This document shows, in pieces, positions 62,440-64,000 of a DNA stretch of 64,000 nt. The DNA comes from Brumimicrobium oceani. Its GTDB lineage: Bacteria > Bacteroidota > Bacteroidia > Flavobacteriales_D > Crocinitomicaceae. Positions within the stretch are counted from its first letter, which is position 1; each line of letters starts with the position of its first letter. The stretch covers positions 516,501 to 580,500 of the forward strand of contig NZ_QFRJ01000002.1 in assembly GCF_003143775.1 (NCBI RefSeq). Reading direction: 5' to 3'. The notes under the pieces are model-generated. The model saw nothing but the letters and a program-made list of their open reading frames with translations, did no database searches and was not told the DNA's origin. A program made the position numbers and the translations under genes.

Positions 62440-63705
62440 TTATTTATCTACCTCTACACTTGCAAGTTCTTCTGCTTTGTAATCCCCTTTATCTAATTTC
62501 GCTTTCACTTTTTTGAAAGTTTCAATTGTGTATTCTACATCCTCAATAGTATGAGCCGCTGTAGGGATTAAACGCAACATTATTGTGTCTTTAGGAACAA
62601 CAGGATATATAACAATTGAACAGAAGATACTATAGTTCTCACGTAAGTCAAAAGTCATATTTGTTGCTTCTGCAAGATTTCCTTGAAGATTAACTGGAGT
62701 TACAGCAGAGTTCGTTTCTCCAATGTTAAATCCATTTTCTTTTAATCCTTGTTGTAAAGCCGAGGCTATTCTCCAAAGATTTTCTTTATGCTCTGGTTGA
62801 GTTCTCAATAACTCTAAACGCTTACGCGCTCCAACAACTAAAGGCATTGGAAGCGATTTAGCAAACATTTGAGAACGCATGTTGTAACGCATAAATTCAA
62901 TAATATGTTCTTTCGCAGAAATAAATGCACCTATAGAAGCCATTGATTTAGCAAAAGTTCCGAATAATACATCAATTTCTTCATGAACGCCCTGTGCTTC
63001 ACCAGCACCCATTCCTTTTTCACCAATCGTTCCAAAACCGTGTGCATCATCCACAAACAGTCTAAAATTGTATTTACCTGATTTTCTAAAATCAACAATA
63101 CCTTTCAAGTCTCCTTGATCACCAGCCATTCCAAAAACACCTTCAGTAATAACAAGAATTCCTCCGTCGGTATTCTCAACCAATTTCGTTGCTCTCGCCA
63201 TTTGCTTATCAAAGCTTTCCATGTCGTTGTGCTTGAAAACAAAACGTTTTCCTGCGTGCAACCTCATTCCATCTAAAATACAAGCGTGAGATTCACTATC
63301 GTAAACAATAACGTCATTACGGTCTACCAAACAGTCAATAGCTGAAACCATTCCTTGGTAACCAAAGTTTAAAAGAATTGTATCCTCTGTTCCCATGAAA
63401 TCAGATAACTCATTCTCTAAAGCTTCATGCTCACTTGTTTGTCCAGTCATCATTCTAGCTCCCATTGGATAAGCCATTCCCCATTTTGCTGCTGCATCGG
63501 CATCTGCCTTACGCACTTCTGGGTGATTAGCTAAACCTAAGTAGTTATTCACTGACCATACAAGGCATTCTTTACCACGAAATAACATTTTGTTACCGAT
63601 TTCCCCTTCCAACTTTGGGAAAGTAAAGTAGCCATGAACTCCTTTAGCATGTTGTCCTATCGGACCTCTATTTTCTTTTATTTTTTCAAATATGTCTTTA
63701 GCCAT
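62440..63705 (-). CDS. Alpha-oxoamine synthase family enzyme (serine palmitoyltransferase-like)
   Basis: A 421-aa PLP enzyme of the family that condenses an amino acid with acyl-CoA. It has 'SVNNYLGLANHPEV', the PLP-stacking His140 in 'DSESHACILDG', the Asp-His of 'VDDAHGFGTIGEKG', and PLP-Lys253 in 'FGTFAKSMASIGAF'. An N-terminal 'HAKGVHGYFTFPKLEGEIGN' and an extended C-terminus fit the Bacteroidota serine palmitoyltransferase group. The cysteate acyltransferases that make sulfonolipids are close relatives, and so is glycine C-acetyltransferase. The product is a 3-keto-sphingoid or capnoid base; which one cannot be decided here. Confidence 0.9.
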   Translation of the reverse strand: MAKDIFEKIKENRGPIGQHAKGVHGYFTFPKLEGEIGNKMLFRGKECLVWSVNNYLGLANHPEVRKADADAAAKWGMAYPMGARMMTGQTSEHEALENELSDFMGTEDTILLNFGYQGMVSAIDCLVDRNDVIVYDSESHACILDGMRLHAGKRFVFKHNDMESFDKQMARATKLVENTDGGILVITEGVFGMAGDQGDLKGIVDFRKSGKYNFRLFVDDAHGFGTIGEKGMGAGEAQGVHEEIDVLFGTFAKSMASIGAFISAKEHIIEFMRYNMRSQMFAKSLPMPLVVGARKRLELLRTQPEHKENLWRIASALQQGLKENGFNIGETNSAVTPVNLQGNLAEATNMTFDLRENYSIFCSIVIYPVVPKDTIMLRLIPTAAHTIEDVEYTIETFKKVKAKLDKGDYKAEELASVEVDK

Positions 63706-63756
63706 AAAAGTCTTTTTTTAGCCAACTTAAATTTTAGTTGCCCTTAATTATGTTTG

Positions 63757-63764
63757 CAAAGATA
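63757..63764 (-). promoter_or_regulatory. TAnnTTTG -7 box for the serine palmitoyltransferase-like gene
   Basis: On the minus strand this reads TATCTTTG, about 52 bp upstream of the ATG. No matching -33 element was seen. Confidence 0.5.
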
Positions 63765-63867
63765 GCCGATTTTTAGAGATTCTCATACTCTAATGCGGGA
63801 ATTATTACACAGGAACATCTTTAAATACTTATTTTGGAGTACTCTAAGAACAAAGTCTCTCCGTAAA

Positions 63868-64000
63868 TTAAATAATATTCACCTCTCTTTCCAATTGAAT
63901 TCCATATCGGCTGTGAATATCTCGGATTATTTGCTCAGATAAGTCAAAAATATCTGCCCCTTTAGCATTCTCATAATTCACAAGAACTAATGCTTGGCGC
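63868..64000 (-). CDS. murB: 3' end of UDP-N-acetylenolpyruvoylglucosamine reductase (partial)
   Basis: The minus strand is open from the window edge to TAA 63870-63868 and encodes about 44 residues: 'RQALVLVNYENAKGADIFDL', then 'SEQIIRDIHSRYGIQLEREV' and 'NII'. This is the typical MurB C-terminus, where the Glu of 'LEREV' is conserved. MurB reduces enolpyruvyl-UDP-GlcNAc to UDP-MurNAc in peptidoglycan synthesis. The rest lies outside the window. Confidence 0.85.
   Translation of the reverse strand, partial: RQALVLVNYENAKGADIFDLSEQIIRDIHSRYGIQLEREVNII

Noticed and set aside
1-64000. tRNA, rRNA, 4.5S RNA, origin or prophage genes
   Set aside because: None was recognised by reading intergenic regions on both strands. 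Small RNAs without strong sequence motifs could have been missed.

Overview
The window looks like chromosomal DNA from a Bacteroidota bacterium, most likely a marine or freshwater member of the Flavobacteriales. This rests on AT-rich composition, several proteins ending in type IX secretion (T9SS) sorting domains, SprB-repeat adhesins with PorP/SprF and OmpA partners, TAnnTTTG-type -7 promoter boxes, and families such as FabV, DUF2914, HipA_2/DUF3037 and DUF6934-like proteins. No rRNA, tRNA, CRISPR array or prophage was seen. Species cannot be read from the sequence.

Layout. 1-6000: secreted and cell-surface proteins (tail of a T9SS cargo, a four-CHRD-domain protein, a fasciclin protein, a lipoprotein, a beta-barrel, a Kelch protein). 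6111-7298: fabV. 7476-8254: a frameshifted DUF6934-like gene with a 56-aa companion. 8307-10749: a beta-barrel and a T9SS cargo. 10906-15588: a DUF2914 membrane protein, a CNNM/CBS membrane protein, a GTPase resembling the animal immunity-related GTPases (IRG), a HipA_2 kinase-like protein and a DUF3037 protein. The last four are tightly spaced and are the best candidate here for an undescribed system. 15868-20620: an S9 peptidase, rlmF and a secreted vWA-like protein. 20688-24722 (minus): a Mn/Zn/Fe-type ABC importer whose two permeases both carry a winged-helix-like C-terminal extension. 24924-26233: two small unknowns, followed by about 550 bp with no intact gene.

26784-37695 (minus) is a compact five-gene operon: a small secreted protein, two giant adhesins with 12 SprB repeats each, a PorP/SprF protein and an OmpA/PD40 protein. 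Divergent to it is a 2452-aa adhesin (37903-45261) with an Ig-like array and a seven-repeat RCC1 propeller that appears inserted in an Ig-like domain. fabD follows. 46656-55122 (minus) encodes nucleotide-sugar synthesis: an aminotransferase, Ugd, Uxs, an acetyltransferase, a Gfo/Idh/MocA dehydrogenase, a UDP-HexNAc dehydrogenase, RfbB and a PHP-type phosphatase. It should supply UDP-GlcA, UDP-xylose, a UDP-diacetamido-uronic acid and dTDP-4-keto-6-deoxyglucose to a surface polysaccharide. An IS4-family element with a frameshifted transposase sits just upstream of the first gene. 57216-64000 holds ffh, an unknown secreted protein, a GNAT acetyltransferase overlapping a cytochrome c'-like protein, a CDP-alcohol phosphatidyltransferase, a serine-palmitoyltransferase-like enzyme (together suggesting sphingoid or sulfonolipid synthesis) and the 3' end of murB.

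Intergenic DNA contains several dispersed-looking inverted repeats (46594-46646, 48542-48679, near 15601, and around the IS element). All functional calls come from reading motifs by eye; no database search was run.
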